The notes: generated by a model from the sequence alone, not told the origin. Shown: positions 11,399 through 25,215, counted from the first letter of the stretch. The stretch: 64,000 bases of DNA from Climacium dendroides (GCA_950106755.1 OX467092.1:6820001-6884000); one strand, 5' to 3'. Program-made: numbers and translations.

Positions 11399-14300
11399 AA
11401 AATTAAAAAATCATTGCTTTTCAACAAAAAAATTTCACTTTCCTCCCCCCTTCTATTGCTACCTTGACAAGTGTAAAAGTTTCATTGAATTGGGGACAAA
11501 AAGATCCATTCCTCTTTGAGATCCTCCCCTACAATCAATTCTTCACCAAATTCTAAAACTAAAGTGACTACACCTAAAATCTCACAAATAAACAATTGTG
11601 TGTGGTTCCATTTTTACATTGAATTTTTTTTGGGTGTCTTGTTGATAGTCATAAGGTGATTCTAGATTTTCTTAGAATGCATTTTTTGGACGTTATATGA
11701 ATAAACTAAGAATTTTCAAAGTATTAAAAATAGGTATTTTTAAAACCAACCATAGACTCTCATGAATAGTTAGAGTATATTTTAGGTAAGAATCTAGACT
11801 AATTGGTCTTAGAAAGTGATCGAAATTAGGTGTAGTTACCTTAGTCCTTCAAGTTCTAGACTTCTCGGGTCCTTATTTCATCAAATAACACTCAAAATTG
11901 CCATTTCTATTGCAAAGAGCATAAAAGTTTATTTTTTCATATCTAACTATAGGATCTTGCATTAGAATAGTATGAGAATGTGTACATTTCAAAAACTTTG
12001 AATGTGTAGATTGCAAAATATTTGCATTTAAAGTAAAGAAAAGAAGTGCTTTTGAACCTCTATAAACTAGATTTTTTGGCTTTGAATCTTCTCAACTTTA
12101 AAATTTTCCATTGTAAATTTTGAATTTTGAATTTTTTATGATAAAGAATTGAGTTGAGAGTGGGGGATAAAAAATTCAAAAAAAACACATTATATTTTCA
12201 TTTTTCAAAAATTGTTCTAAAAAAGTAAGTATGAGATTGAAGGAAAACTAAATCATTAATAGTTCTAAGTTTTGGATAGATGTTCTAAAATCATTTTAAG
12301 AAAATATATACACATTAATGTAGAAAATGTATATAAAGAAAAGATATGTTTAAGTGGTGCTCATAGGCACAAGGTGCATTTCGGTGTCCCTATTTAATAT
12401 AACATTAGGTATTGATTAAGGTAACTACTAACACCTACATGCATCTAAATAAGCAATTGAGCATTGTTTCTACTGTTAAACTGATCTTTTTTTTTGTATT
12501 TTGTTGAAATTCAAAAAAATATTTTACAAAAGTATTCTAGATAAGTAATCTAAATTCATATTTTACTCATATACATAGAATAGTTACATATATTCTAGAT
12601 AATCTATTTTAGAACATTATGCGAGTAAACTATGAATTTTCAAAAGGATACTAAAAAGACAAATTGACTCTCCAAGATATATTTGGACTCACTTTTGGGT
12701 TCAAAGCATTCTTTAATTAATATTCTAATTAAAGGAAAATCAATAGTGAAATTGGTAGTTATGAAAAACACTTTTGGTTTTTGTTGCATTTTGAAGAATA
12801 AAGTTGTTGAAATAATTATTCAAAAGTATGGAAGCTTAGTGCTAGAATACTAATAAAAACTGGTCAATATGTTTCTATAAATTTAGGTTCATGAAAAAAT
12901 TTCTCCAAAAATTATGCACAAAAATAGATCAATGAATTTTTCCACAAAAATAGTTGTTTTGATATATTAGAATTTTGAGAAAATAGTAAAAAAAATTCAA
13001 AAAATAAAACTAGAATTGGCTTTTAAAAAGAACTTTAAGGGTATTTGGGTCAACCAATTACATCTCAAGAATAGAATTTATCTCATTTTTGAGCAAATAT
13101 GCAAGTCAAAAATTACAATATTTAAAAAAAATCTTTTTGCTATTCTGATTAATCTATGATGGCAAAAACTCAAACCCCAAGGATTAGATCCAAGTTTCTT
13201 ATATTTTGGATTCAAAATTGTACTAAACCCTCCAAAAATGACAAATAAGGCATTCAATCATGGAATGATTAGAAAAAATAATTATTGTTTTTGAATTAAA
13301 AGAAATATCAAAGAAGATCAAAAAATAATTATGAGAACCTTGATCATAATTTTTAAATCTTTTGAAGTATACTACAAAAGTTATGGTAAAAAAACATTAC
13401 TCTTAGAAGATTGTCACTAAAAATTGAGTAAGTTTTTATTACAATCATCCATTATTTTTTGCAAACATTGTAGTAGAGAATCTTCACCATTGATTAAATT
13501 TAACTATAAAAAGACAGGCTTATGATTTCTTTTCAAACTTCAAAGTTCCTCTCTTTGTATGTTCCTATTTTGTGACCATGTATGAATGAAATTTTAAGTA
13601 TTTATTTTTCAAAAAGAAGAAATCACATACCTTCTATAAGCCATAAAAATTTCATATCAAATACAAAACATGCTTCAAAAAATTTCTGAAAATTTTGCAA
13701 CATGTATATATTATTGTGTAGAATATTATAAAAAAAAACATTTATATCAAATGTTAGGAATGTCAAAATATCACTAAGAAAGAATGTTTGACACCATTCA
13801 TTGAAATTGAGTCCAAACAACCCTAGCCCCTAAATTTTTTGGATTAAAAATGCTTTTCCTTCCTAGAGGCCTCTTTAAAATCATTGAAATGATACAAAAC
13901 ATCCTCTTATGAATTTAGAGTTAAATGTCAATTGAACACAATTGCATCAAGAATGCTTTGCATAACAAATGGCCATTTTTGTTATATTACTTCATGATAT
14001 TTTTGGAATGTTGGATTTATACCAAAGCATTGATGTTGATAGAACTCTTCATGTATTCTTAACCTTAGAAGGATCCAACTCTGTCACTAAGGTATAGACC
14101 AAAAAACTCAAATTCCAAGAAAAATAAGTGCATTATTTGTTTCCATAGTTTTCTTGAAAGTCATTCAAAAGACAATTTTAGTCCTTAGTTAGTGTTCTTA
14201 TTAGGCTATCTTTCAAAGCCTTTAGGTGGGATTTTGTTTCGTTAGGTTGATGTTGTCAACTGTCATAATGATTTTTTTTTGTTATGGGTGGGAAAAAATC

Positions 14301-15620
14301 ATGTGTTTGATTCATACCACAAGTGAATCCATTTTTGAAACAAATGGATTCAAGATTACCTCCTTATAAGGTAGATCAATCTATTACCACCAAGATTTGC
14401 TAACTCAATACCGTAGAGAAGCTATTTACAAATTCACATTGATTTTTCATTTTTCAAAAATTGAAAAGTTTGAGAGAAGCCATTTGCAAGTAGAATGAAG
14501 ACATTCAATCTGACAAGTAACAAATTTCATATGATTTTTCAAAGTTTGCTGGGACTAAATTGGTGGGTGGATCCATGCTCAACCACATTTTGACATGTCC
14601 TCTACCCAATTGCACTTTCATGATGCTAAAGGGTTTCTAGTAAGACTATTAACCCCTAAATGCCTAAACCTTTTCAAGTGTGTTTTGACTATGGGCTTAT
14701 AGTTAACCCCAATGAAGCAAATTGTGTTTTTTTCAAAATCTAACTATATAGATGTTTAAAGAGTTTGCTTATTAGTATGTTCACCAATTTTGAGTGAAAA
14801 ATTGCATAGGAGTTGTGAGATTATAACAAGAGAAATGTTCATTTTTTAATTGTAGTATGCTGTCCCTCCCCACAATGTTTCAGAAATTTGCACATAAATT
14901 TATTTTGGAATTGGAGGTGACATGAACAACTACAAATTGTGTTAGCACACTAAAATGCACTTTCAAAAAACTTAATATCACATGAAAACCTATCAAATTC
15001 ACTACACAATCCACTTTGCAATTGTTGATATGTAACTTTTTTTATAAGTATGAATTGCAAATAACTCTAAATCAACACTTGCATGTTTAAATTTTCAATG
15101 GTGAAAATCATGAAAACACTAAGCTCTTTCCATTGGACCATTTTCAAATCAAATGGATAAGTACAATTTTTTAGATCTCAAGTCAAGTGAAATTGACAAA
15201 GCTGGGATAATGAAGTAAAATTAGCAAGCTTTACTCTACCACTAATGGACAAACATGGCTTTAAGGACCTCTCAAAAATCAAATGTTCAACTTTTTCAGT
15301 GAAAAATGAAAGTTTTCAATAGTTAACCCTAAAAACTGCCCCCCAAAATTTTTATAACGGTCATATGAATTTAATTGCCCATCTCAAACTGAGCTTGAAA
15401 TTTCAGACCGACCATATATGGTTGATCAGGCAATTAGGGGTTAATAATAGTAGGTGGGTGACTAATGCAAATGAGAACGTCTAGTAGAGGTTGAAATTGA
15501 ATGACTGATGCCATTGAATTGTTTAAATACCTAACTTGAGAAATACAAGAAATCAATTAGCGTGATGATTTTGGATGACTAGTACACCATTTCAACCTAC
15601 ACCTTGCTACTAACTACTCT

Positions 15621-15775
15621 TAACCCTTGAAAGGCCTAAAAGCCCTTTGCAGCCGTATAATATATTATGGATTTGATGGTATGTGATCAAAAAAACATTG
15701 ACCAAATACTCTTCAGTATAAAGTAAATCAATGATCATGATAGTACATAAATAACAATGTATCACAATTCATCTA
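15621..15775 (+). repeat. Dispersed repeat, inverted copy at 41262-41405
   Basis: It begins with AACCCTTGAAAGGCCTAAAA, and the reverse strand of 41262-41405 matches it through to AATAACAATGTATCA. The copies are diverged but colinear. Nearby, 15778 onward restarts with the TTAACCCCT motif, which suggests element ends or internal punctuation. Confidence 0.6.
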
Positions 15776-16204
15776 TTAACCCCTCATCGCCGGAGGTCCA
15801 AATAGGCTTAAAAACTGCCTTGCCTTTGCAAGTTTGAAAAGTCAAAATTAGAGTAAGTTATGTAGATCTCAACCATACAATATTGTAGTGTGAATGTTGT
15901 AGATGGTGTGGAACAAATTTGGGTTCATTTGACCATATAGATTGAAAGATTATAATGTTTTAGTGTTGAAAAAAGGTGCTGAAATTTTCTTAAAAACACA
16001 TTTGGAGGTGAAATTCGATTTCTAAACCTATTCAAATGAAAAAACTTTAACCTAAAAAGTGATTCAAAACCAAAATTTATACACTTTGTTGAAAAAAAAT
16101 ATCATTCAAATGAATTATTATGTCCGCAAAATGGATTTGAAATGTCAAAAAAAAGTGAAAAAAGTAACAAAGAATCACATCTATGACTGAACCTCCTACT
16201 AAAA

Positions 16205-16710
16205 TGCTTCTCAGTCACTCATAACTTCTTGGATTGCTATGAAATTTTAACCACACAAACTAAACTAGTATGTGCAAATTTAACAACAAGTATTATTGGA
16301 TTTGGACATTGTATGAAGAAGTTATAGGCCGCCAAAGTTCACTGGAATCCACCAATGTCTGGATTTTGAACTTTGAATTGCTCCCAATCATTCGAAACAA
16401 CTTGGATTGGCATGAAAACTTTACCACAATAATTAGACTTCAGTGAAAACAAAATCTAACAAATTTTATTGAAAACAAACATTAGATTACAAAGATACAA
16501 GCCCCCAAAGTTGAAACCATCAAATGCAATTTGGTGAGCTCAAATTGAACCTGTGAACTTTGATTAGCTCACAAAACTATTGTACATCTTGTATTGATCT
16601 GAAAATTTAATCACACAAACTAGACTAATATGCGCAACTTCTCCAACGAGTTTTTATTGAATTTGGACATTGGATGCAAAAGTTACAGCCCTTTGAATTT
16701 GACTTTGAGG
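16205..16710 (+). repeat. Diverged tandem repeat, three units of about 180 bp
   Basis: Three successive units (about 16205-16345, 16380-16520 and 16565-16705) each contain a 'cold-start' phrase like CTTGGATTG(C/G)(T/C)ATGAAA, then ACCACA(C/A)AA, then TT(T/A)ATTG(G/A)A and a phrase ending in AAGTT before GCCGCCAAAG or similar. Divergence is high, so it is old. Confidence 0.6.
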
Positions 16711-17314
16711 ATGTGAGGACGTTTTTCGTCCCCTGTGACATTCAGGGGTTAATAAAATCACAATTGAAGAGCTGTAAGGCTAAATACAGGAAGAACCCCA
16801 AAGGATTCTTTCAAGGGTTAATACGTAATGTAAATTCTGTATTGAGTTTGATTGAGAACATCATATGCTCTTGTACTCCACAAACCGGAAACCTCTCTCG
16901 AATTTCCAAGTCGTTTCAGAGTACGCGAAGTGCATGCGAGAAATTGTGCACAGATTCGAAACTGCCTGCCCAACTTCGTGCAACAGTAGGCAAGCTTGAG
17001 AATCACGGACAGACAGAACAGTCGGAGACGGGATGATCGAGCCATCATATGAGGAATCTGTCAGTGGCAGATCGATAAAACCTTCCTGGCTAGCTAGTTA
17101 CACAATCACGCCGGATTTGAAAAATTCAATTACGTAGCTTATGTACACTGCAATCAGTCAGAACAAACCTTTCGATCGAGATTGTCTCTACTATTGAAAA
17201 AACAAGGGTGATGTCGATCTGCTAGTGATTCCAACCTCCACGTACGTGCGGCAATCCGATCCCGATCCCAAGGCCATACTTATATTAGCTATACTCCCCT
17301 TGAATTCAGTTCGA

Positions 17315-19138
17315 TCACGGCGCAATCACCGTCATGCCGTCACTACGCTTCCTTGCCGCCGTGGTGAACGCCTCATCCCAGTCTTCCAACGCGAACTTCC
17401 CCACCACTTTCGCTCCCGCGCACTCATCCAGCTTCAGCACCCCGGTCTCGACCATCTTGAGGAGAGCTCCGACGTCCTCCCGATCGTACATGTACTTCCC
17501 CTTGAGGGTCAAGTTGTGTAGCAAGATGGTGAAAAGGGGGAGGGGCACGTCCTCGGGGATGCCGCCCATCAGACTCACACGGCCTCCCGGGCGGAGAGCT
17601 TGGATGGCGGTCTTGATGTTGTTGGAGTGGGAAGCCGCCGGGGGGTTGAGTTCGAAGAAGGCGTCGATGGGGCCGAGGCGTTGGAGAGATTCCAAGTCGG
17701 CCTGCACGAGAAGAATGCATGATGATATCCCCAAAATGAACAAGTAAGGTAAGTGCACCGAGAATGGACACTAGTAGCAACAACTGAGCGTGCTTACACT
17801 GATGGCTGGGTACGGTAGTCTATGTAAGAATAGTTTTGAAAATCTACTGTAAGTGACCGTGCTTTAATTTTGTTGTGCATTTATAACAAGGAAAAAACAC
17901 TTAAAATTAAATAGTTGTTGAGGACAAATTATTGTGGCCCGTAGTTGTCTACCTGCGCATCGCTCGTGATGGGCACCACCTCCACTCTCTCACTGAACGC
18001 ACCAACTCTTTGCAAAGCCTCCACATTGCGTCCCATAGCAATCACGCGAGCTCCCATGGCCAGTGCCACTCGCACCGCAGCACTACTGATCGACCCCGTC
18101 GCAGGGGAGACAATGACAGTCTCCCCTGCTTGCAAATTAATGTCTCGCAGGCCCCCATAAGGAATGAGAAGCGTCAAAAGATGCAACAAGCTCTCCAGCT
18201 GGTACCCCAAACCACCCTCCTTGATGCTCCCCAACAACCGCTTCTCGTTCAGGACATTGCAATTCTCCAGCGGAACCTGAAATACGTTATTCCAAGGTTC
18301 AAGGTTAGCAACCAACTAATTCAAAAGTCTCCATTCACCACATACAGGAAGGGGAAGGTTCCATTCACCACACAGACAGGTGAACCTTGAACCTTTCCCT
18401 ACAACAATCTAGCTAGAAACTCCGACTCCATTTCGCACCAACGTTTTGGGTCCAGCTCAAAATCAATTGCCAGAAACTAAAAGGAGAATTTTCACACTGC
18501 GGACAAATCCGAGCTCACCTGGTCAATGGATCTTCTACTGTACAGTACTGTATGGTGAATGGAGTCCCTACCTTACAATCCTCACAACAATGCTGTAGCA
18601 TTCATGAATGTGAAAAGAACAAACATACTCCGAGGACGTGCATGAGCTTCAAATTCAAAACCCCAATTCAACATTTGGCATGAAAAAATCACAAGCCCTC
18701 AACCTTGGCATACTCCGCGAACGTGGAGTTGCGCCACTCGCCGCGCATGAGCTTGCGACTTCCGTCCGTGAATCCTTCATGCACGCCGGCCAGGATGACA
18801 TCGCCCGTGGGATCATCTCGACTCCGAATGCTGGGATCGACCAGCACCAGCTGCCCTGGCGTCAGCTTCGTGCTGTCTGGGCCAACTGCTGCCACTCGCC
18901 CAATGGCGTTGTGGCCAATCACCAGCGGCGTCGGGAAGGCGAACGCACTGCTGCTGACAATGGCGGTGCTATCGTAGATTCCGCGCATGTGCGGGATCAC
19001 GCCCGCGGCCAGGACGCGGATGACGGCGCTTCCTGGGGTGGGCTGGGGCGTGGGGAGGGTTTGGACGGAGGGAGGCGTGCTGGTGGAGGTGAGGACCAGG
19101 GCGCGGTGCGTTGGGGGAAGGCCGTGATTGGAAGCCAT
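17315..19138 (-). CDS. Zinc-free medium-chain alcohol dehydrogenase-like protein, copy 2 (3 exons)
   Basis: The exons, in coding order, are 19138-18704, 18276-17953 and 17701-17315. Both introns are phase 0 and sit exactly where those of copy 1 sit, but are shorter (427 and 251 bp against 957 and 629). The product has 381 residues. It carries a few extra residues (AIVSSSA) near position 59 and an N-terminal IGHNAIG where copy 1 has IGSSAIG; neither has the full zinc site. The nucleotide-binding loop reads VSPATGSISS, a weaker glycine pattern than in copy 1, so cofactor binding may differ. The two proteins are clearly paralogous along their length, and the surrounding DNA is duplicated with them. 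It is probably a cytosolic NAD(P)H oxidoreductase, since no targeting signal is evident; the substrate is unknown. Confidence 0.85.
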
Positions 19139-21510
19139 GGCGGCTTGGGAGATGCAATTCAATGCAAGTGGGTTTGGGAGGGTTGGGGGAGTTGTGTTTT
19201 GAGTTGGTAACGAACCTGCAATTCATCACGGAACAGAAATTGTCAGAAATGGGGAGGAATTGGGAGGAATTGGGAGGAAATGGTGAGAAATTGGGAGGAC
19301 TTAGGTGGAATCGTGAAAAACCCGGGAAGACTTGGGAGGATTTGAGAGGACTTGTGAAAAATTTGCGTGAAATTGGGAGGGATTGGGAGGTTTGAAAGCA
19401 TTTCGAAATGGCGAAGTATGTTTGTAAACTGGGATCCACAATCAAGCTTGCATTGCGTTTTTCAGCGACTTGAGCTCCGTAGGGAACACATACGAAATTC
19501 GAATGACACTGCCGTGACATGCAGTGAGTCCATACGGTGTGCACAACGTTCTTTAGCTGGGCTAGGTGATGGCAATCCAGGACTATGGCTATCGAGAATG
19601 ATTTGCAGGTCAGAGTTTACAAATTGCCAACTAGGAGTTGCAAGTTTTTTTTGGATGACTATGGCCTCCGTTGCCGTTCCCGAACATAGTGCGAATGACA
19701 TTGTTAACTACAACGCGAAACGCGAATCTTCCACAATCCATGTTTCGAAACTCGTCTGTCAAATCCAATTGTAGGATCTGGATAATCCTGATTGTCCAAC
19801 CATAAAGAGATGTCACCCAATTCAGAAGGGAACGAACGCCCCTCTGGACAAGGTTCCGGCGACGAAAGCAACCCTGAATCTTGAGCAATTTAGATTTGAG
19901 AGTGCAAGCAGGGTCCAATGTCCATTAGAAAAACAGAAGCAGCTCAACGACTCTAAACCCTAAAGAACGGAGCCCATGGCGCCTGTAGCCAAACTTGGAA
20001 GTCCCTCACTTTGTATCCTCCATTTCTTTGCTCTTTATGAGTAAAATTTTTCGGTTTTATTTTTTCGTGGATGAAATCACATGTCTAATATTTTTCATAA
20101 AATTTTCAAATTCCTTTGTGAGGGTTTCAAATTACCATGAGTTTTTGAAGAAAAAATAAAGAAAATTCATATCCAATACAAATCATGTTAAAAAAAATCT
20201 AAAATATTCAAAATAGAAGTAAATTATAGTGAAGAACATTGCTATAAAGAAATATCAGTATAAAGAAATTTTTTGTGTCACTCCATGTTTTTAGAAGCGT
20301 GGTTATAGATCCTCAACTTTGAACTTCACTAAAATGCATATTGTAAGGAATTTTTCAAAATTTTCAAGTAGAGTAGAAATGACACTTCAAGAAACTTTAT
20401 TTTATTAGTTTCTCTTGAAAGCAAAAGAGATCCTTTCGGATGTCAAAATGAGGTTTGAAGGGTAGAAAAACTCACAGTATTGAAACACATTGGATAGTGT
20501 ACCATTGTTTTGATCAACTACCCCATATAAAATCAAAATCAAAATCAAATGTTTAAAGCATAACTCACTAATGTGACTATAGCATCAATAAGGTTCAGTT
20601 GCACACCCAAAATGGGATGAAAATTATTCATACTTCAATAAGCACAAAGTCAGTTGGGTTCACCATTTTCAAGCGACACAAAACATGCTCGGGTATCGTT
20701 CTCCAGAGCTCTTTCCTTCTCCACACACGGCTTCCCCCTCCGCTGCACTGATTCATCAAGAATTGCTCACAGAAAACAAGATCGATACAAACCTCAAATC
20801 CCTGTTGAGAGTCGGCGATCTCACCTGTAATTGAGATTCTTCAACTCCACACAAAGCTCCTGATCGATCGAGTCCACCCAAGCACACACCCCGGCAGATT
20901 GGCTTCCTCCGAGCTCCGAATGTGCAAACAATCCTCACTGTTAATTAGAAGAAGAATGTCTGGCGCCAGCTCTCGATTAGCAAAATTTCTGTCCCTCGAT
21001 CTCCGTTTCAGTGTTTCCCTCCCTCTGTAATTCATTTGGAGAATCGGTTGGAGTTACCATCAAAGAGTGCTGCATCAGCTAGCTATTTATCGACTGTCGG
21101 AAGTCTAGTTTCGATTGCAAGAAGTCCAGAGGTAGCAGTCAAAAGCAAGCGACTTTTAGGTGTTGTGTGACCTGACACCTGCCTCGATCAGTTGCACTCC
21201 GTCAACGAGGGATCGAAAAGCTTACTAATGTCATGTATCGAAACCATGTGTCCCTCAATCCGAATTCCACTACAAAAAAACATTCAACGTAAATTGAGTA
21301 CCTCTCCTTCGTCTGCTCTTTCTCATAACTTAAGAATTCGACTCGACACGATCCCACCACCCGACCACCGTCGTTACTGTAGGACAGCATTTCTTGAGGT
21401 GCTCTACAGACTTGTAAACCAAGGTACTGCTCCTTCCGCCGTAAGTTCTTCCTCACGTACTACACCAAATGGTGCAATTAGGTTGCCCCACACTAATTGC
21501 TCCACATTTC
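19139..21510 (-). promoter_or_regulatory. Upstream region of dehydrogenase copy 2, conserved with copy 1
   Basis: This is the counterpart of 7114-8500. It matches in blocks at 19200-19480, 19500-19800, 20735-21060 and 21190-21470, and has extra AT-rich DNA at about 19965-20700 that copy 1 lacks at this place. The 27-base identical core lies near 20802-20828. The block 21202-21456 keeps the same open minus frame as 8273-8488, with shared residues such as KEQ-LG and PQEML followed by KER. Whether this is coding or regulatory is not settled. Confidence 0.5.
19240..19400 (+). repeat. Degenerate GGGAGGAATT repeat before the second dehydrogenase
   Basis: Loose copies of TTGGGAGGAATT and close variants lie 100-260 bases upstream of the ATG, in the same place as the array before copy 1. 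Confidence 0.7.
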
Positions 21511-24075
21511 ACACTATATAAATATTTACTTTTACTGTGGTGATTTTCATCAGTATTTAATACTGTGGTGATTTTCATCAAAGATGTATTGAGAGACGCA
21601 GTTGCCTCCACGTAGATGCAGTGAGTCACTCATGAGTCATGGGATAACTCGGCATGGTAAGGTAACCTAATTGCACCATTTGGTGTAAGTTGAAGAATGT
21701 GTGACCTAAATATCAACGCCAATTTGGAATATGGGCAATTTCGTTAAAATGGCGAAATTCCGCATATAAGGCAATTTTTGCAAGTCAGACTAGGCGGTCT
21801 GAAATGTACAATTGTTGTAGATTTCTTAAATCTACATCACTCTTAGATGTTTGAAATCTACATTTTCATAGATGGCACTCTTACAATTCATATCACACAA
21901 TCTAAAATCTACATTTGTCCTAGATCTATGAAATCTATTTGAGTTTAAGACTTTTGAATTCTATATTGGTCCTAAATGTCAATTTTATGATTCAAACTCG
22001 GTTTTTTGAAAATGGCACATAGAATACTACCATTTTAACAAAATTCCCCATGAATAATTTCAAGGTCTTGCAGGGGTTTCTTTGCTTATTGCAATCAAAA
22101 TATATATCAAGCAAGACCTTTTGATGTTAATCCTCAACCCTTGAAGCCCCACAAATGTTTTTTTCGTCAAAAACCACTCGAAACTGGCACTTTTACTGCA
22201 TTCACCTAAAACAACCAAAAAAATAATTATAAAAAATAAAAAAATTAACTATAGGATCTTGTACTTAACTTGTTTGAGAACATGTAGTAAAAATAGCATC
22301 AAATTTGACCATACAGATTGGAAGACATGAGCATTTAAAGTTGGAAGAAAAGTTCTTTTTGAACTTTGCCCTGGGTGATTGCAAGAAACACTTGTACTAT
22401 TTTCTGTCACACGTTGCGGGTTGAGTTGTTTTTTGGCCATAACTTTTGTGTTTTAACTCCGAATGACTTAAGATTTACAAGGAAGGTACTCATGACTATC
22501 ATACAACTTCCTTGATTTTTTGGTAATTTTCAAAAATAATTTACTATCCAAAAATAGGCCCAAAATAAATGTCACACTTGCCAATTTGGAGGTTTTTAGT
22601 ACTTTTGAGTACCTTTTTCATATACCCTACATCAAGAAAATTATATGGAGTTCTTCCTTACATATAAATACAACTTTTCACCGAAGGGTTTTTAAAAATA
22701 ATTAATTTTGTGTGGTGTGGAAGTCTATGAAGAGAGCTTCCTTCTGCTTGCATTTTGAAACATATAAAATATTATTTTTGTAAGTTTTTTGGTGAATGAC
22801 CATCTTCATAGAGTTATTAAAAATTTACACTTTTTATTTGTTGTATTTACTTATTTTTACTATTTTTAATTAATTTTTGAATCAAAGGTCCTATTTTCTT
22901 GAGATTTGGCACTTTTCAAGTTCTCCTACTTAGAGAATTTTCCTACACATTTCCTTTGGTGAAAACCTTCATTTTAGAGGTATATACATAAGTCATATTT
23001 TTAAGATTTTTTAAAAATTAGTTTTCTAATTTTAAAGTACTCCTAAAGATTTCATGAGTACTATTGAAAAATGCAACAAATAGTACAAGTGTTTCTTGCA
23101 ATCACCCCCCTACAATTTCAGCTACCTTTGACCGCCATTTGTGGAAAAATTTTGCACTACAAACTTTGAAATTAACAACCTAACATAGTGAAGGTAATGC
23201 TACACCAAATTTCACTTAAAAGAAATTTATAAAACACATCTAAAATCTTTTTGCAGTAAGACAATGTCTAGAGAGATGACAATACACTATCTTTTTTTGC
23301 TAATAAGTTTTCTACCTCATAATTTGAAAACTCCAAAATTCAATAGTGTATTGGAACATTTATTTATCTTTGAAAAACTCCCCCAATTTTTATTTTTTAT
23401 TTTTTTTAAATCTCTAATTTCTATTGAGTTTAGAAGACCGCAGTGAACCAAAGTCTTGTGGGCAATGGAAAAAAAATAACTCAATATGTTCCCCTATGTT
23501 TCTGGTATGTTCCTTATTGTGTTCCATTGTATAGGGCCTCCACCTTATCACATCATCTACCTTCAATGCACTCCATCCATCAATTGTTTCTATCCACCTA
23601 CTTCTCTATCAACTTCAAAAATTCGTAACTAATTCTACATAGGTCCAAAAAATATGAAATGACTTGAATTAGATGCCAACTCCATTTCTCTTTCTATGAA
23701 AATTTACTAAAAATTGATTCAAGGAGTTTATCTTTTTCTAAAAGTCAATTAGCTCTTGAATACAACATAATACATTCTCTCCATCAAAATGGTATTGTTT
23801 CTTTGATTTTTCCTTTAGCTAACTCTTATCAAAACTAGATTAATTTCCTCTATGTATCATGTACATATACAACAGATGGCATGCAAACTTATGAGGACAT
23901 GAACTGCCAAACTACATTCTTTTCAAGACATTAGATATGCAATCCATCCAGGCCCATAACATTCAGTAGTAGCACTACAAGAAATGGAGGATATAAATTG
24001 ACTGCCAAAAATGACTGCCCTACAGTCATTCTAAACAAGAATGACTGAAAAATGACTTAAGGCCCTAGAATCATA

Positions 24076-24225
24076 CACTACTAGAAAATTTCATATTTCT
24101 GTTGTTTTGGTCGCGTTGATCCGGTCAAAATTTGATAGAAATCTGTTGAAACCAACAGATTTCTATCAGATTTTGACCGGATCAACGCGACCAAAACAAC
24201 AGAAATACGAAATTTTCTAGTAGTG
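24076..24225. mobile_element. CACTA-like foldback MITE, 150 bp, target duplication ATA
   Basis: The element starts CACTACTAGAAAATTT and ends with its reverse complement; nearly the whole 150 bp is a palindrome, including a GC-rich arm with TGATCCGGTC. It is flanked on both sides by ATA (24073-24075 and 24226-24228). The CACTA ends and the 3-bp duplication fit the CACTA/EnSpm superfamily. Near-perfect arms suggest recent insertion. It lies 100 bases downstream of another CACTACAAGAAA-type end at 23973, possibly inside an older relative. Confidence 0.85.
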
Positions 24226-25215
24226 ATAGTGGACAAGTCATTCTTTAATTGACTGCGATTGTAATTTCACCATCCAATGTTGTTTTGGATGGAGAATGAA
24301 TGATTGAATCTACATTGCTAATGAGTTGGACAAAGAAATTTTTGGAAAAATCCAGACAATTTACCTTTTCCACACCAAAATTTGCTAACATAGGTGTCCA
24401 CATTAGAAGTCATTGTAGAGTCATTTTTTAGTCATGACGCTATCTCCTTGCAACTAACTTAGATGTCCATGTTAGCAAACTTGCTAGTCATTTTCAAGTT
24501 GTGGGGGAATTGTATTGCAGTTGTTGATGACTAACACGTGGCAAGCCATTGTGCGGTTTTGGAATTTAGTTTCAAGGAGTCATTTCTAAGTCATTTACGA
24601 GTGATGAATGCATTGTTTCCAAGTTACCAACTAGTTACACTGCTTGAACTAGTATGCAACATGAAGGTCCTTATCGTTGATTGCAGTCATTATGAAATCA
24701 TGGTCCAAACGATTGTAAGTTCTAGACTAGTCACATAATTCGACTTCATGCAATTTCAGTGGCCAAGTGAGCCCCATAAAGAGAGTTGTAGTTTGTGCAT
24801 AGGTTAAAGGATAGATGGAAAATGTACATTTAGTAGACATTTATGAATGCAAAATCATCAACTCATGACATAATAATAAAGACAATATCATGACATGACT
24901 ATGCTTCTACACGACTGTAAGGCACAATAGGACAACATTGGTATATTCAATTAATACCCTTCAATCCCACCAATTGCAAGCAAAATTTACATTGGTAGAG
25001 TTTAAATGACAATGTCCTATGAACTCTAAAAGTCCCTAATTCATGCAAAGAAGTAAACTACAATAAACCATCTCATGTATACAACTTCATGTACTTCTGG
25101 TCCCATATAGTGAAAGTCCCCTTTGCATCTTCAATCTTTATTTGGTCTACTTTTATATAAATACCATGTTGGAATGCAAAATTGATGGACCCCTATAAGG
25201 CTATAACTATACTAC

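Larger units (their letters stand above)
8501..17314. other. AT-rich intergenic region of repeats
   Basis: No credible gene is seen in these 8.8 kb. It contains a foldback element (9551-9768), a tandem duplication (10840-11398), members of dispersed families (8600-8990, 13610-13790, 15621-15775) and a triplicated unit (16205-16710). A 120-residue open frame at 16674-17036 has no recognisable domain and begins inside the triplicated repeat, so I do not call it. The last 250 bases are probably the 3' UTR of the second dehydrogenase. Confidence 0.65.

Noticed and set aside
16674..17036. 120-residue plus-strand frame
   Set aside because: It begins within a tandem repeat, has no recognisable motif, and the opposite strand is open over half of it.
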